DNA from: Pseudomonas duriflava
Lineage (GTDB): Bacteria > Pseudomonadota > Gammaproteobacteria > Pseudomonadales > Pseudomonadaceae
Direction: 5' to 3'
Assembly (NCBI RefSeq): GCF_007830155.1
Contig: NZ_VLKY01000003.1
Coordinates: 186,001 to 250,000, forward strand
Length of the DNA stretch: 64,000 nucleotides
How positions within the stretch are numbered: the first letter of the stretch is position 1; each line of letters begins with the position of its first letter. The notes beneath the pieces were generated by a model, which had not been told where the DNA came from, made no database searches, and was given only the letters and a program-made list of their open reading frames with translations. A program made the position numbers and the translations under genes. Shown in pieces: positions 1 through 8,717 of the stretch.

Positions 1-396
1 ATGCCCTGCGCGGCCAAGTAGATGCCACAGACGGCGGGTAGGGCTAAGAATAAAGTACTGGAATGCCGAGTGGGGCAGTAGGGATGTGCGTTGCATGGCC
101 GGCTCCTGAAGGCGCAGCAGGGCATTTCATGGTCGCGCGTGGTGAGCTGTCAGACCAGACACAGCGTCTGTACAAGGCAATGGGTCAGTTGGTTGGGTCG
201 TACAGCTGTTACGGTATAGCTGCTGTCTCAAGCCCTCTGTTATGGCCACTGACAGGACTTCAAGAGCGGTAACTGTGTGGGACGGGCGGTTCGTCATTGG
301 GTTAAATGTTCGCTGCGTCCTGCCAGTCGGACTGGCTACAATAGGAGCCATCGATAGCGCCCATGAGTCGCGGCGCGTTTAGCATGAGGGCAAGTC
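1..396. other. Leading non-coding stretch upstream of argC
   Basis: I see no convincing gene here. Two overlapping opposite-strand frames of about 70 codons exist, but neither resembles a known family. The last part carries the argC translation signal, a GAGGG about six bases before its ATG. No clear terminator or promoter hexamers could be picked out. Confidence 0.5.
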
Positions 397-1350
397 ATGG
401 CGTTCAAAGTTTTTGTGGATGGGCAGGAAGGCACCACGGGGTTGCGTCTGCTCGACTATCTTTCCGGTCGTGACGATGTCGAGTTGTTGCGGATCGATGA
501 AGCCAAACGTAAGGACTCAGCCGAGCGTGCCCGTTTTCTGAACGCGGCCGACGTGGCGTTTCTTTGCCTGCCAGATGCAGCCTCTCGTGAGGCGGTAACG
601 TTGGTAGATAACCCCAACACCTGCATCATCGACGCAAGCACCGCGTTCCGTACCGACGACAGCTGGACTTACGGTCTACCAGAGCTGGCGCCTGGTCAGC
701 GTGACAAAATCCGGGCCAGCAAGCGCATCGCTAATCCGGGCTGCCATGCTACGGCTTTTATCCTGCTGGTTCGTCCGCTGGTAGACGCTGGCCTGCTGCC
801 GCCAGACTATCCTTTGTCAGCCTTTTCCTTAACGGGCTACAGCGGTGGCGGCAAGAAGATGATTGCCGACTACGAATCCAATACCCTGCCCAAGCTTGCC
901 AGCCCGCGGCCCTACGGTATGACCCAAGGTCACAAACATCTGCCGGAAATGCGTGTGCAGAGCCGAATCGCCGAAGCGCCGGTATTCAGCCCGATCGTAG
1001 CCAACTTTCTTAAGGGCCTGGCGGTTACCGTGCCTCTGCATGCCAAGCACTTGGCACCCGGTGCTACGGCTGAGGCGATTCAGGCAGCCTATGCCAAGCA
1101 CTATGCCGGTGAGCAATTCATTCGTGTGATGCCGGTGGAGGATGCTGGAAACCTGGACGAGGGTTTCTTTGACGTGCAGGCCTGTAACGATACCAACCGA
1201 GCAGACCTGTTTGTGTTTGGTAACGGTGAGCGGCTAACGCTGGTGGCGCGTCTGGACAACCTCGGCAAAGGAGCTGCCGGTGCGGCGGTACAGTGCATGA
1301 ATATTCATCTGGGTACAGACGAGGCGAAAAGCCTGAATACTGGGCTGTAA
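397..1350 (+). CDS. argC: N-acetyl-gamma-glutamyl-phosphate reductase, type 2 (ArgC)
   Basis: This NADPH-dependent cytosolic enzyme reduces N-acetylglutamyl-phosphate to the semialdehyde in arginine synthesis. The 317-residue length and the N-terminal [12 protein letters not shown] dinucleotide-binding loop are typical of the short type-2 AGPR class, not the ~345-residue type 1 usual in Pseudomonas. The catalytic cysteine is Cys116 in NPGCHATA; a GYSGGGKK motif follows. A GAGGG ribosome-binding site sits six bases before the ATG. It is a single-gene unit, closed by a hairpin shared with the convergent gene. Family assignment is firm. Whether this or another argC copy serves the main arginine pathway cannot be seen here. 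Confidence 0.93.
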   Translation: MAFKVFVDGQEGTTGLRLLDYLSGRDDVELLRIDEAKRKDSAERARFLNAADVAFLCLPDAASREAVTLVDNPNTCIIDASTAFRTDDSWTYGLPELAPGQRDKIRASKRIANPGCHATAFILLVRPLVDAGLLPPDYPLSAFSLTGYSGGGKKMIADYESNTLPKLASPRPYGMTQGHKHLPEMRVQSRIAEAPVFSPIVANFLKGLAVTVPLHAKHLAPGATAEAIQAAYAKHYAGEQFIRVMPVEDAGNLDEGFFDVQACNDTNRADLFVFGNGERLTLVARLDNLGKGAAGAAVQCMNIHLGTDEAKSLNTGL

Positions 1351-1367
1351 CACAGCTGATTCACAAC

Positions 1368-1403
1368 GAGCCGTGCGGTCTGCCCGCATGGCTCTTGCGT
1401 TTT
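1368..1403. terminator. Bidirectional hairpin terminator between argC and pauB4-like gene
   Basis: An 11-bp stem (1368-1378 with 1384-1394, one G-T wobble) closes a five-base loop and is followed by TTGCGTTTT. It lies between two convergent genes, so it probably ends both transcripts. Confidence 0.7.
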
Positions 1404-2697
1404 AAAGGCTGTCTTTCAGACGGTACCAGAGCATGCCCAATGCCAGCAGCGGCGAACGAAAACGCTGCCCACCGGGAAAAGTGGCATGGGGCACCTTGTC
1501 AAAAACGTCGAACCCCTTTGATTGAGCCGTAATCGCTTCGGCCAACAGGCGACCGGCAAGGTGCGTGGCATTGAGGCCATGGCCGGCATAGGCCTGGGCA
1601 TGGAATACATTGGGCCTGTCCTTGAGGCGGCCTATTTGCGGCAGGCGATTGGCCCCGATGCCGATCATGCCACCCCATTGGAAATCGATACGTACCGACG
1701 CCAGCTGCGGGAAAACCTTGAGCATTTTGGGCCGCATGTAAGCTTCGATATCGCTTGGGTCTCGCCCGGAGTAATGGCAGGCCCCGCCGAACAAGAGGCG
1801 ACGGTCACGGGAAAGCCGGAAGTAGTCAACAGTGATCTGCTGATCGCAAACGGCCCGGTTGCCTGGGAGCAACTCTTCGGCCAGCGCCTCAGGCAGCGGC
1901 TCCGTGGCGATGATATAGCTGCCGGCGGGCAATACCTTACCGGACAGGGTGGGCTCCAGCTCCTTCAGATAGGCATTACAGCAGATCACCAGCGTGTCGG
2001 CGCGTACCTGACCACGGTCGGTATAGACGCGTACTTCAGGTCCGTAATCGATGCGGTTGACGGTAGAGTGCTCATACAGGCGCACCCCCAGCGATTCCGC
2101 AACAGCGGCTTCGCCTAGGGCAAGGTTGAGGGGATGAAGATGGCCGGAGCCCGGGTCGATCAGAGCGCCCAGATAGCGCTCTGAGCCTACCACCGTATGA
2201 ATCCGATCACGTGATACTAGTTGCACGTCATGGGGGTAGCCCAGACTGTGCAACTCTTCCAGATCTGCCTGGAAACCTTCCAGATGCTTTGGTTTGGTTG
2301 CCAAATCGGCATAGCCCCACGTCAGGTCGCAGTCGATCCCGTACTGTTCGATGCGTTGACGGACGATCTCTACCGCTTCGAACCCCAAACGTTTGAGCAA
2401 CAGAACACCGTCGTCGCCCACAGTAGAGCGGAACTGTTCAACATCATGGCCTACGCCGCGGATCAATTGCCCGCCATTACGTCCACTGGCCCCCCAGCCG
2501 ATCCGATGGGCTTCCAGCAACACGACCGAACGGCCACGTTCGGCCAGCTCGATGGCTGTATTGAGCCCGGAAAAGCCACCACCAATGATGCAGACATCCG
2601 CCCGGACCTCGCCGTCCAATGGCGGATAATCCAGCTGACGATTGAGGGTGGCAGCGTAGTAGGAACGAGCATGTTCAGCGTGGGGCTGGGAACGCAT
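1402..2697 (-). CDS. pauB4: FAD-dependent oxidoreductase, gamma-glutamylpolyamine oxidase-like (PauB4/PuuB type)
   Basis: A DAO-fold flavoprotein of 431 residues. The FAD-binding Rossmann motif GGGFSGLNTA lies near residue 40, followed by the GASGRNGGQ signature of PuuB-type amine oxidases and a C-terminal GHGLN flavin motif. In Pseudomonas, PauB enzymes oxidise gamma-glutamylated putrescine, cadaverine or spermidine to the aldehyde. The gene lies next to dadR and three genes from a PauR-like repressor, the same setting as PA5309 in P. aeruginosa, which is the main reason for the symbol. I chose the ATG at 2697, which has an AGG-type site before it; longer starts at 2709 and 2736 exist. Exact substrate is inferred. 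Confidence 0.8.
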   Translation of the reverse strand: MRSQPHAEHARSYYAATLNRQLDYPPLDGEVRADVCIIGGGFSGLNTAIELAERGRSVVLLEAHRIGWGASGRNGGQLIRGVGHDVEQFRSTVGDDGVLLLKRLGFEAVEIVRQRIEQYGIDCDLTWGYADLATKPKHLEGFQADLEELHSLGYPHDVQLVSRDRIHTVVGSERYLGALIDPGSGHLHPLNLALGEAAVAESLGVRLYEHSTVNRIDYGPEVRVYTDRGQVRADTLVICCNAYLKELEPTLSGKVLPAGSYIIATEPLPEALAEELLPGNRAVCDQQITVDYFRLSRDRRLLFGGACHYSGRDPSDIEAYMRPKMLKVFPQLASVRIDFQWGGMIGIGANRLPQIGRLKDRPNVFHAQAYAGHGLNATHLAGRLLAEAITAQSKGFDVFDKVPHATFPGGQRFRSPLLALGMLWYRLKDSL

Positions 2698-2787
2698 AGA
2701 CCTATCCATGAGAGCAAAGTGATTCAGTGGAAGCATCGACGATAAACGTCGAATTTGTGCTTTGCCACGCAGGGCGGTGATATCCGA

Positions 2788-3276
2788 TCAATCCGGTACC
2801 GGCAGATGGAGTGATTCCTTAACTTCTTCCATAACGATATAGCTTTTCGACTCCCGAACATGGGGTAGCTTGAGCAGAATATCGCCGAGCAGCTTGCGAT
2901 AGGAAGCCATCTCGGAGATGCGGGCCTTCACAAGGTAGTCGAAGTCGCCTGAGACCAAGTGACACTCCAGGACATGAGGCAGTTTGAGCACGGCTCGGCG
3001 GAACTCTTCAAAGATATCGCCAGACTTGTAGGCTAGGCTTATCTCGACAAAGACCAGAAGACTGGCCTTAAGGTGCTGCGGATTCAGCCGTGCCGAGTAG
3101 CCCAGGATAATACCTTCCCGCTCAAGTCGACGGACCCGCTCTGTACATGGTGTTGTAGATAGCCCGACCCGCTCACCCAGCTCGGTGAAGGAGATCCGTC
3201 CGTCTTCCTGCAGGATACGCAGGATACTGCGATCGATCTTGTCTAGTTCGCGCTTTGCCTGATGCTGAGTACGCAT
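2788..3276 (-). CDS. dadR: Lrp/AsnC-family transcriptional regulator (DadR-like)
   Basis: A 162-residue Lrp-type regulator: an N-terminal winged helix-turn-helix (LDKIDRSILRILQEDGRISFTELG region, about residues 9-60) and a C-terminal RAM ligand-binding domain. The ATG at 3276 is preceded by GGAGAC at good spacing; the open frame extends further upstream but lacks a better start. It is transcribed divergently from dadA across a 155-bp gap, as in Pseudomonas, where the Lrp homologue activates dadA-dadX in response to alanine. Binding sites are presumably in that gap. The function is inferred from family and neighbours. Confidence 0.88.
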   Translation of the reverse strand: MRTQHQAKRELDKIDRSILRILQEDGRISFTELGERVGLSTTPCTERVRRLEREGIILGYSARLNPQHLKASLLVFVEISLAYKSGDIFEEFRRAVLKLPHVLECHLVSGDFDYLVKARISEMASYRKLLGDILLKLPHVRESKSYIVMEEVKESLHLPVPD

Positions 3277-3335
3277 GCCGGACCGTCTCCAAAAATAACG
3301 CTCAAGTCGATTGATTAACCTAAATATAGACATTC

Positions 3336-3346
3336 ATTCAGTGAAT
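3336..3346. promoter_or_regulatory. Short palindrome in the dadR-dadA gap, possible Lrp half-site pair
   Basis: attca-g-tgaat is an 11-bp palindrome in AT-rich DNA between the divergent dadR and dadA genes. Its position suits a regulator operator, but Lrp sites are degenerate, so this is weak. Confidence 0.3.
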
Positions 3347-3354
3347 AACACTGC

Positions 3355-3382
3355 TTGATGCTTTTTATACTTGCCATATCTA
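3355..3382 (+). promoter_or_regulatory. Candidate sigma-70 promoter of dadA
   Basis: TTGATG (3355-3360) and TATCTA (3377-3382) are separated by 16 bases and lie about 50 bases before the dadA start. The match to consensus is moderate and the call is by eye. Confidence 0.35.
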
Positions 3383-3431
3383 CTCTGATTTTCCTTAACG
3401 TTGGCGATTCTTCGCGACGAGGAGACATTTC

Positions 3432-4730
3432 ATGCGAGTGCTAGTGCTTGGCAGCGGTGTGATCGGTACAGTCAGCGCCTATTATCTGGCTCGTGCGGGA
3501 TTCGAAGTCGTAGTGGTCGACCGCCAACAGGGACCGGCACTTGAAACCAGCTTTGGCAATGCCGGACAGGTTTCGCCTGGCTACGCCTCTCCTTGGGCTG
3601 CGCCCGGCGTCCCGCTGAAAGCAATCAAATGGCTGGTTTCCCGACACGCGCCCTTGGCCATCAAGCCGACCGGTGACGTCCAGCAGTACTTATGGATGGT
3701 GCAGATGCTGCGTAATTGTACGGCAAGGCACTATGCTATCAATAAAGAGCGCATGGTGCGCTTGTCCGAGTACAGCCGCGACTGCCTTGATGAGTTGCGT
3801 GCCGAGACCGGGATTGCCTACGAAGGCCGCCAGTTAGGTACCACACAAGTCTTTCGAACCCAGGCGCAGGTTGATGCTGCGGCGAAAGATATCGCGGTAT
3901 TGGAACGCTCAGGGGTACCCTACCAACTGCTTGACCGCGAGGGCATTGCCCGTGTCGAGCCGGCACTTGCCCATGTAAAGCACCTGTTGGCCGGTGCGCT
4001 GCGCTTGCCTAACGACCAGACCGGCGATTGTTTTCTTTTTACCAATCGGCTTGCTGACCTGGCACGGCAATTAGGTGTCGAGTTCCGCTTCGGGCAGAAC
4101 ATCGAACGCCTTGAAGCTGACGGTGATCGGCTTAGTGGCGTCTGGGTCAATGGCCAGCGCGTCACCGCCGACCATTATGTACTGGCACTCGGCAGTTATT
4201 CGCCACTGCTGTTGGCACCGCTCGGCATCCAGGCGCCTGTCTATCCGTTGAAAGGCTATTCCTTGACCGTGCCGATCACTAATCCAGACATGGCGCCGAA
4301 ATCGACCATTCTCGATGAGACCTATAAGGTTGCGCTGACCCGCTTCGATAACCGGATTCGCGTAGGTGGGATGGCGGAGGTATCAGGCTATGACCTGTCA
4401 CTTAATCCGAGGCGCCGTGAGACGCTGGAAATGATCGTCAACGATCTGTATCCACAGGGCGGAGACTTCAAGGCAGCGACCTTCTGGACCGGGCTGCGTC
4501 CGACCACACCCGATGGCACTCCCATCGTAGGCGCCACGCGCTATCGCAATCTGTTTCTTAATACCGGGCACGGTACACTGGGCTGGACCATGGCCTGCGG
4601 TTCAGGGCGATTCTTGGCCGATATCATCAGCCGGAAGCGGCCACAGATCAGCACCGAAGGTCTCGATATTTCCCGTTACAGCCATTCCCAGGAGAACCGC
4701 AAAGATGGCCATCCAGCGCCTGCACACTAA
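3432..4730 (+). CDS. dadA: D-amino acid dehydrogenase, small subunit (DadA)
   Basis: A membrane-associated FAD enzyme that oxidatively deaminates D-alanine and other D-amino acids, passing electrons to the respiratory chain. The 432-residue length is standard. The FAD-binding motif [19 protein letters not shown] starts at residue 4, followed by [22 protein letters not shown], a strongly conserved DadA segment; the C-terminal part carries [12 protein letters not shown] and [14 protein letters not shown] lies just before the ATG. It ends 26 bases inside the ridA frame, so the two are translationally coupled. With alr it converts L-alanine through D-alanine to pyruvate. Confidence 0.96.
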   Translation: MRVLVLGSGVIGTVSAYYLARAGFEVVVVDRQQGPALETSFGNAGQVSPGYASPWAAPGVPLKAIKWLVSRHAPLAIKPTGDVQQYLWMVQMLRNCTARHYAINKERMVRLSEYSRDCLDELRAETGIAYEGRQLGTTQVFRTQAQVDAAAKDIAVLERSGVPYQLLDREGIARVEPALAHVKHLLAGALRLPNDQTGDCFLFTNRLADLARQLGVEFRFGQNIERLEADGDRLSGVWVNGQRVTADHYVLALGSYSPLLLAPLGIQAPVYPLKGYSLTVPITNPDMAPKSTILDETYKVALTRFDNRIRVGGMAEVSGYDLSLNPRRRETLEMIVNDLYPQGGDFKAATFWTGLRPTTPDGTPIVGATRYRNLFLNTGHGTLGWTMACGSGRFLADIISRKRPQISTEGLDISRYSHSQENRKDGHPAPAH

Positions 4731-5058
4731 TCGCCGCATGAGCGAAATCGTCATTCACAATGGTACCGTTTACCTGGCCGGGCAGGTCGGAGAGGACATG
4801 AACGCCGGGGTCGAGCAGCAGACACGCGAAACCTTGGCCAATATTGAGCGCCTGCTCAAAGAGGCTGGCACCGATACGCGCCACATCCTATCCGTTACGG
4901 TGTATCTGAAGGACATCGACGCGCATTTTGCAGGCATGAACAGTGTCTGGGATGAGTGGTTGCCCGAAGGCGTTGCTCCCGCCCGAGCAACTGTCGAAGC
5001 AAAACTGTGCGAGCCGGAAATTCTCGTCGAGATGAGCGTTGTCGCAGCCTTGCCGTAA
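4705..5058 (+). CDS. RidA/YjgF-family enamine/imine deaminase
   Basis: A 117-residue RidA-fold protein. The family trimer hydrolyses reactive imines such as those released by amino acid oxidases, which fits its place directly after dadA: DadA makes an imine intermediate. YLAGQVGED, the [11 protein letters not shown] segment and the conserved Arg in PARATVEA are visible. The start overlaps the dadA end by 26 bases; the second Met in the frame (MSEIVIHN) is an alternative start. It corresponds by position to PA5303 in P. aeruginosa. A terminator follows, so alr can be transcribed at a reduced level or separately. Confidence 0.9.
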   Translation: MAIQRLHTNRRMSEIVIHNGTVYLAGQVGEDMNAGVEQQTRETLANIERLLKEAGTDTRHILSVTVYLKDIDAHFAGMNSVWDEWLPEGVAPARATVEAKLCEPEILVEMSVVAALP

Positions 5059-5070
5059 TAAGATGTAAAC

Positions 5071-5096
5071 ACCCGGCCATAAGGCCGGGTTTTTTC
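5071..5096 (+). terminator. Intrinsic terminator after ridA
   Basis: An 8-bp GC-rich stem (acccggcc with ggccgggt) closes a four-base loop and is followed by a run of T. It lies between ridA and alr and probably attenuates read-through into alr. Confidence 0.88.
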
Positions 5097-5125
5097 TGCC
5101 TATCGTTTACAGTAGAGAGATCGTC

Positions 5126-6202
5126 ATGCGTCCCGCCCGTGCCCTGATAGACCTTAACGCCTTGCGTCATAATTACCGGATCGCCCGAGAGCTCAGCGGC
5201 GATGCCCGGGCGCTCGCCGTGGTTAAGGCTGATGCGTATGGGCATGGGGCGGTTCGTTGCGCGCAGGCTTTGGCCGATGAGGCGGATGGCTTCGCGGTAG
5301 CCTGCATTGAAGAAGCATTAGAACTACGTGAAGCTGGCATCCAGGCGCCCATTCTGTTGCTTGAGGGATTTTTCGAAGCTGATGAGCTGGACGTGATCGT
5401 GCATCAAGGGTTCTGGTGTGTGATCCATTCGGCTTGGCAGTTGGATGCTCTGGAGCAAGCGACCTTGGCTGCACCGATCAATGTCTGGCTCAAGCTAGAC
5501 TCAGGCATGCACCGGGTCGGGTTCTTTCCTGAAGAATATGCCGACGCCTATCGGCGTCTACAGGCCAGCGGCAACGTAGCGGACATTGTCAAGATGACCC
5601 ACTTCGCTAGGGCCGACGAGCTTGACTGTACGGCGACTATTGCCCAGCTGAAGACCTTTCAGCGTGCTACAGCGGGATTGCCGGGCCAGACCAGCCTGCG
5701 TAACTCACCGGCGGTACTAGGCTGGCCCGAGGTGCCGAGCGATTGGGTGCGGCCTGGCATTATGCTCTATGGCGCCACGCCGTTCGAGGTCCCGCATGCT
5801 CATGCTGACCGTTTGCAGCCAGTGATGACGTTAGAGTCGAGAATCATCAACGTACGTGAGCTACCGCCGGGGCAGCCGGTGGGTTACGGCGCGCGTTACA
5901 TAACCCGTCAGCCAGCTCGGATCGGCATCGTGGCGATGGGGTATGCCGATGGTTATCCGCGGCATGCGCCTAGTGGGGCACCGGTTACTGTCGAGGGCAA
6001 GGCGTCCCGTATCGTTGGGCGGGTGTCCATGGACATGTTGGCAATCGATCTGACCGATTTGCCAGCGGCTGGTGTTGGTAGTCGTGTCGAGCTTTGGGGA
6101 TCGCAGGTCTTGGCTAGTGAACTGGCTGCCCTGTGTGGCACCATTCCCTATCAGCTGTTCTGCAACCTCAAGCGTGTGCCGCGCGTATATCAGGGGGATT
6201 GA
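5126..6202 (+). CDS. dadX: Alanine racemase (catabolic DadX type)
   Basis: A PLP enzyme of 358 residues interconverting L- and D-alanine. The PLP lysine is Lys34 in [11 protein letters not shown]; the second catalytic base is Tyr254 in [14 protein letters not shown] and the C-terminal MDMLAIDLT segment are also typical. The setting after dadA-ridA marks it as the catabolic racemase that feeds DadA, though by sequence alone it could also be named alr and supply D-alanine for peptidoglycan. GAGAG precedes the ATG at 5126. The annotated Pseudomonas order (dadA, ridA, dadX) is kept. Confidence 0.95.
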   Translation: MRPARALIDLNALRHNYRIARELSGDARALAVVKADAYGHGAVRCAQALADEADGFAVACIEEALELREAGIQAPILLLEGFFEADELDVIVHQGFWCVIHSAWQLDALEQATLAAPINVWLKLDSGMHRVGFFPEEYADAYRRLQASGNVADIVKMTHFARADELDCTATIAQLKTFQRATAGLPGQTSLRNSPAVLGWPEVPSDWVRPGIMLYGATPFEVPHAHADRLQPVMTLESRIINVRELPPGQPVGYGARYITRQPARIGIVAMGYADGYPRHAPSGAPVTVEGKASRIVGRVSMDMLAIDLTDLPAAGVGSRVELWGSQVLASELAALCGTIPYQLFCNLKRVPRVYQGD

Positions 6203-6332
6203 ACAGGCTGTCGGCTTGCTCGGGATTGATGGCCGTTCTGTTGTAAATATTGAACACTGTTGCCATGATACCGGCCGCCCGGGTACCTCTGGGCTGTTAT
6301 TGCCTGCCTGTTGCTACAAGGAGAAGCCGCCC

Positions 6333-6887
6333 TTGGACGTTGGTGCTCGTCTGCAAGCCATCCGTAAACTCAAAGGTCTGTCCCAGCGAGAGCTCGCCAA
6401 ACGAGCAGGTGTGACCAATAGCACCATTTCGATGATCGAAAAAAATAGCGTAAGCCCATCTATCAGCTCCTTGAAAAAGGTCCTGAGCGGTATTCCGATG
6501 TCTCTTGTGGAGTTCTTTTCGCTCGATCTGGCCGATGACAGTCCGACTCAGGTGGTCTACAAGGCTCATGAACTGATCGACATCTCCAGTGGTGACAACA
6601 CGGTCACTATGCGGCTGGTCGGCAAAGCCCGTCCCAGCCGGGCGATTGCCTTCCTGGACGAAACCTACCCGCCGGGCTCCGATACAGGCCTGGAGATGCT
6701 CGACCATGAAGGTGAAGAGGCCGGTATGGTCGTTTCCGGACGGCTTGAACTGACCGTAGGCAGCGATACCTACCTGCTCGAGTCAGGTGATAGTTACTAT
6801 TTCGAAAGCAGCCGGCCGCACCGTTTTCGTAACCCTTTCGACGAACCGGCCCGTTTGATCAGCGCGACAACACCCGCTAATTTTTAA
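6333..6887 (+). CDS. pauR: XRE-cupin transcriptional regulator (PauR-like)
   Basis: A 184-residue regulator with an N-terminal Cro/CI helix-turn-helix (LQAIRKLKGLSQRELAKRAG onward, about residues 5-60) and a C-terminal cupin (about 105-180) ending in SGDSYYFESSRPHRF. This architecture is shared by PuuR and by PauR (PA5301), the repressor of gamma-glutamylpolyamine catabolism. I place the start at TTG 6333 because AAGGAG lies nine bases upstream and the homology begins there; a longer ATG-initiated frame overlapping alr lacks family similarity. With the pauB4-like gene at the other end of the cluster, a polyamine-responsive role is likely, but the targets are inferred. Confidence 0.87.
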   Translation: MDVGARLQAIRKLKGLSQRELAKRAGVTNSTISMIEKNSVSPSISSLKKVLSGIPMSLVEFFSLDLADDSPTQVVYKAHELIDISSGDNTVTMRLVGKARPSRAIAFLDETYPPGSDTGLEMLDHEGEEAGMVVSGRLELTVGSDTYLLESGDSYYFESSRPHRFRNPFDEPARLISATTPANF

Positions 6888-6907
6888 CGGAGTCGAGGCT
6901 AAACGTC

Positions 6908-7339
6908 ATGCATAAACGGCTGATAGACCTGGGCGGTGTCCTGGCTTTAAGTTTTTCGGTATACGTGCAGGCGGAAGCGGACATGAGCCGGGAGGCTATC
7001 GTTCAGCGTATCGCGCCGGTGGGGAAGGTATGTATCCATGGTCAGGCATGCCCGGTCGACGATGTGCAAGCTCCTGTCGAGGAGAAGCCCTCGGGCAGAG
7101 CGGCAGAGCAAGTCGTGAGCGCTACGTGCCACGGATGCCATAGCGTCGGTGTTCTGGGTGCGCCCAAAATTGGTGATAAGGCGGCCTGGTCCGCTCGCGC
7201 CAAAGCACGGGGTGGCCTGGACGGTTTACTCGCCACGACGATTTCGGGTATCAACGCCATGCCGCCGAAAGGAGCCTGTTTCGATTGCTCCAAAGACGAA
7301 TTGCGTAGCGCGATCATGTATATGTCAGGGCTGGAGTAA
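6908..7339 (+). CDS. Cytochrome c5 family protein (CycB-like)
   Basis: A periplasmic c-type cytochrome of 143 residues. A short signal peptide (about 1-23, ending VQAEA) is followed by a spacer and one haem site, Cys74-x-x-Cys77-His78 (CHGCH). The distal Met is in NAMPPKGACFDC; the extra cysteine pair near it is characteristic of the cytochrome c5 family, as is the GLDGLL-TT-GINAMPPKG pattern. It lies 20 bases after pauR, in the same position as cycB in P. aeruginosa (PA5300), and may carry electrons from the nearby dehydrogenases; that link is inference. Confidence 0.9.
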   Translation: MHKRLIDLGGVLALSFSVYVQAEADMSREAIVQRIAPVGKVCIHGQACPVDDVQAPVEEKPSGRAAEQVVSATCHGCHSVGVLGAPKIGDKAAWSARAKARGGLDGLLATTISGINAMPPKGACFDCSKDELRSAIMYMSGLE

Positions 7340-7356
7340 GCGCGATCTGTGTGTAA

Positions 7357-7389
7357 AAGAAACCCCGCTCGAGGCGGGGTTTCTTGTTT
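7357..7389. terminator. Bidirectional terminator between cytochrome c5 gene and metK
   Basis: A 12-bp stem (7357-7368 with 7374-7385) with a five-base loop and T/A flanks lies between two convergent genes. It should work in both directions. Confidence 0.88.
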
Positions 7390-7398
7390 TAGTGCTGC

Positions 7399-8589
7399 TT
7401 ACAGACCTGCAGCTGCACGCAGGGCGTCGGCCTTATCGGTCTTTTCCCAAGTGAATGCCGTGAAGGTGTCATTACCCACGGTCATTTCATAGGGCGTACG
7501 GCCAAAGTGACCATAGGCGGCCGTGGCACGGTACATTGGGTGCAGCAGATCAAGCATCTTGGTAATCGCGTAAGGACGCAGGTCGAAGTGCTCGCGGACC
7601 AGTTGGATGATTTTGTCATCGCTGACCTTGCCCGTGCCGAAGGTGTTGATCGAGATAGACGTCGGCAGTGCTACGCCAATGGCATAGGACACCTGAATCT
7701 CGCAACGGTCGGCCAGTCCGGCCGCCACCACGTTCTTGGCAACATAGCGGCCTGCGTAGGCGGCGCTGCGGTCTACCTTGGATGGGTCCTTGCCGGAGAA
7801 GGCACCGCCACCGTGACGGGCCATGCCGCCATAGGTGTCTACGATAATCTTGCGGCCGGTCAGACCACAGTCACCCACCGGGCCGCCAATGATGAACTGG
7901 CCAGTTGGGTTGATGTGGAACTGGGTGTCCTTGTGCAACAGTTCAGCCGGAATAACGTGCTTAACGATCAACTCCATCACGGCTTCGCGCAGGTCGACGT
8001 ATTTCACGTCCGGGTTGTGCTGAGTGGACAGTACGATCGCATCGATACCCACCACCTTGCCGCCTTCGTAACGGCAGGTAACCTGGGATTTGGCATCCGG
8101 GCGCAGCCACGGCAGCAGGCCGGACTTACGCGCTTCGGCCTGACGCTCCACCAAGCGGTGGGAGAAGCAGATCGGTGCCGGCATCAGCACGTCGGTTTCG
8201 TTACTGGCGTAGCCGAACATCAAGCCCTGGTCACCTGCACCCTGATCTTCCGGCTTGCTGCGGTCAACGCCCTGGGCGATATCCACGGACTGCTTGCCGA
8301 TGATGTTGACAATACCGCAGGTAGCGCCGTCAAAGCCGACGTCGGAACTGTTGTAGCCGATATCGATGATCACGTCACGGACCAGCTGCTCTAGATCGAC
8401 CCAGGCAGAGGTAGTCACTTCACCGGCAACAATGGCCACACCGGTTTTCACCAGCGTTTCACAGGCCACGCGAGCATGCTTGTCTTCCGCGATGATGGCG
8501 TCGAGCACCGCATCGGAAATCTGGTCGGCGATCTTGTCCGGATGCCCTTCAGACACGGACTCGGAGGTAAACAGAGAGTAATCGCTCAT
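7399..8589 (-). CDS. metK: S-adenosylmethionine synthetase
   Basis: A cytosolic enzyme of 396 residues making S-adenosylmethionine from methionine and ATP, the usual MetK length. [17 protein letters not shown] at the N-terminus, [12 protein letters not shown] near residue 115 and the P-loop-like [19 protein letters not shown] near 260-280 are family signatures. It lies downstream of the ArsR-methyltransferase gene on the same strand with a 128-base gap rich in hairpins (separate entry), so it may have both its own leader control and co-transcription. The order metK, ArsR-methyltransferase, divergent tkt matches Pseudomonas. Confidence 0.98.
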   Translation of the reverse strand: MSDYSLFTSESVSEGHPDKIADQISDAVLDAIIAEDKHARVACETLVKTGVAIVAGEVTTSAWVDLEQLVRDVIIDIGYNSSDVGFDGATCGIVNIIGKQSVDIAQGVDRSKPEDQGAGDQGLMFGYASNETDVLMPAPICFSHRLVERQAEARKSGLLPWLRPDAKSQVTCRYEGGKVVGIDAIVLSTQHNPDVKYVDLREAVMELIVKHVIPAELLHKDTQFHINPTGQFIIGGPVGDCGLTGRKIIVDTYGGMARHGGGAFSGKDPSKVDRSAAYAGRYVAKNVVAAGLADRCEIQVSYAIGVALPTSISINTFGTGKVSDDKIIQLVREHFDLRPYAITKMLDLLHPMYRATAAYGHFGRTPYEMTVGNDTFTAFTWEKTDKADALRAAAGL

Positions 8590-8717
8590 CTATCGGTTCC
8601 TATACTACCGGTGGGTGAGGCGGCCCGAAGGCCATGTCATGAAACTGTTAGTTGTCTGGATACGACAGCCGTGCTGCCATATCCTCCGTGTCGCCTCTAA
8701 GCGACAACGGGTCAATC
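8590..8717 (-). promoter_or_regulatory. Structured leader upstream of metK
   Basis: The 128 bases between the ArsR-methyltransferase stop and the metK start can form at least three hairpins: tgtcgc/gcgaca (8689-8694 with 8701-8706), a two-part stem ggata/tatcc plus cagc/gctg (8658-8684), and ggcc/ggcc around a CGAA loop near 8621-8632. Alternative pairings compete: tgtc 8653-8656 with gaca 8664-8667, and cgaca 8663-8667 with tgtcg 8689-8693. I recognise no known SAM or SAH riboswitch consensus. Its position before a SAM-producing gene makes regulation plausible but unproven. Confidence 0.4.

Noticed and set aside
63-272. Plus-strand frame of 69 codons near the window start
   Set aside because: No recognisable domain, no clear ribosome-binding site and overlapped by an equally open reverse frame.
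1522-2118. Plus-strand frame of 198 codons
   Set aside because: Lies fully inside the pauB4-like gene on the opposite strand and shows no family similarity.
7507-8394. Plus-strand frame of 295 codons opposite metK
   Set aside because: Antisense shadow of a highly conserved gene; the protein is His/Val/Gln-biased with no domain.
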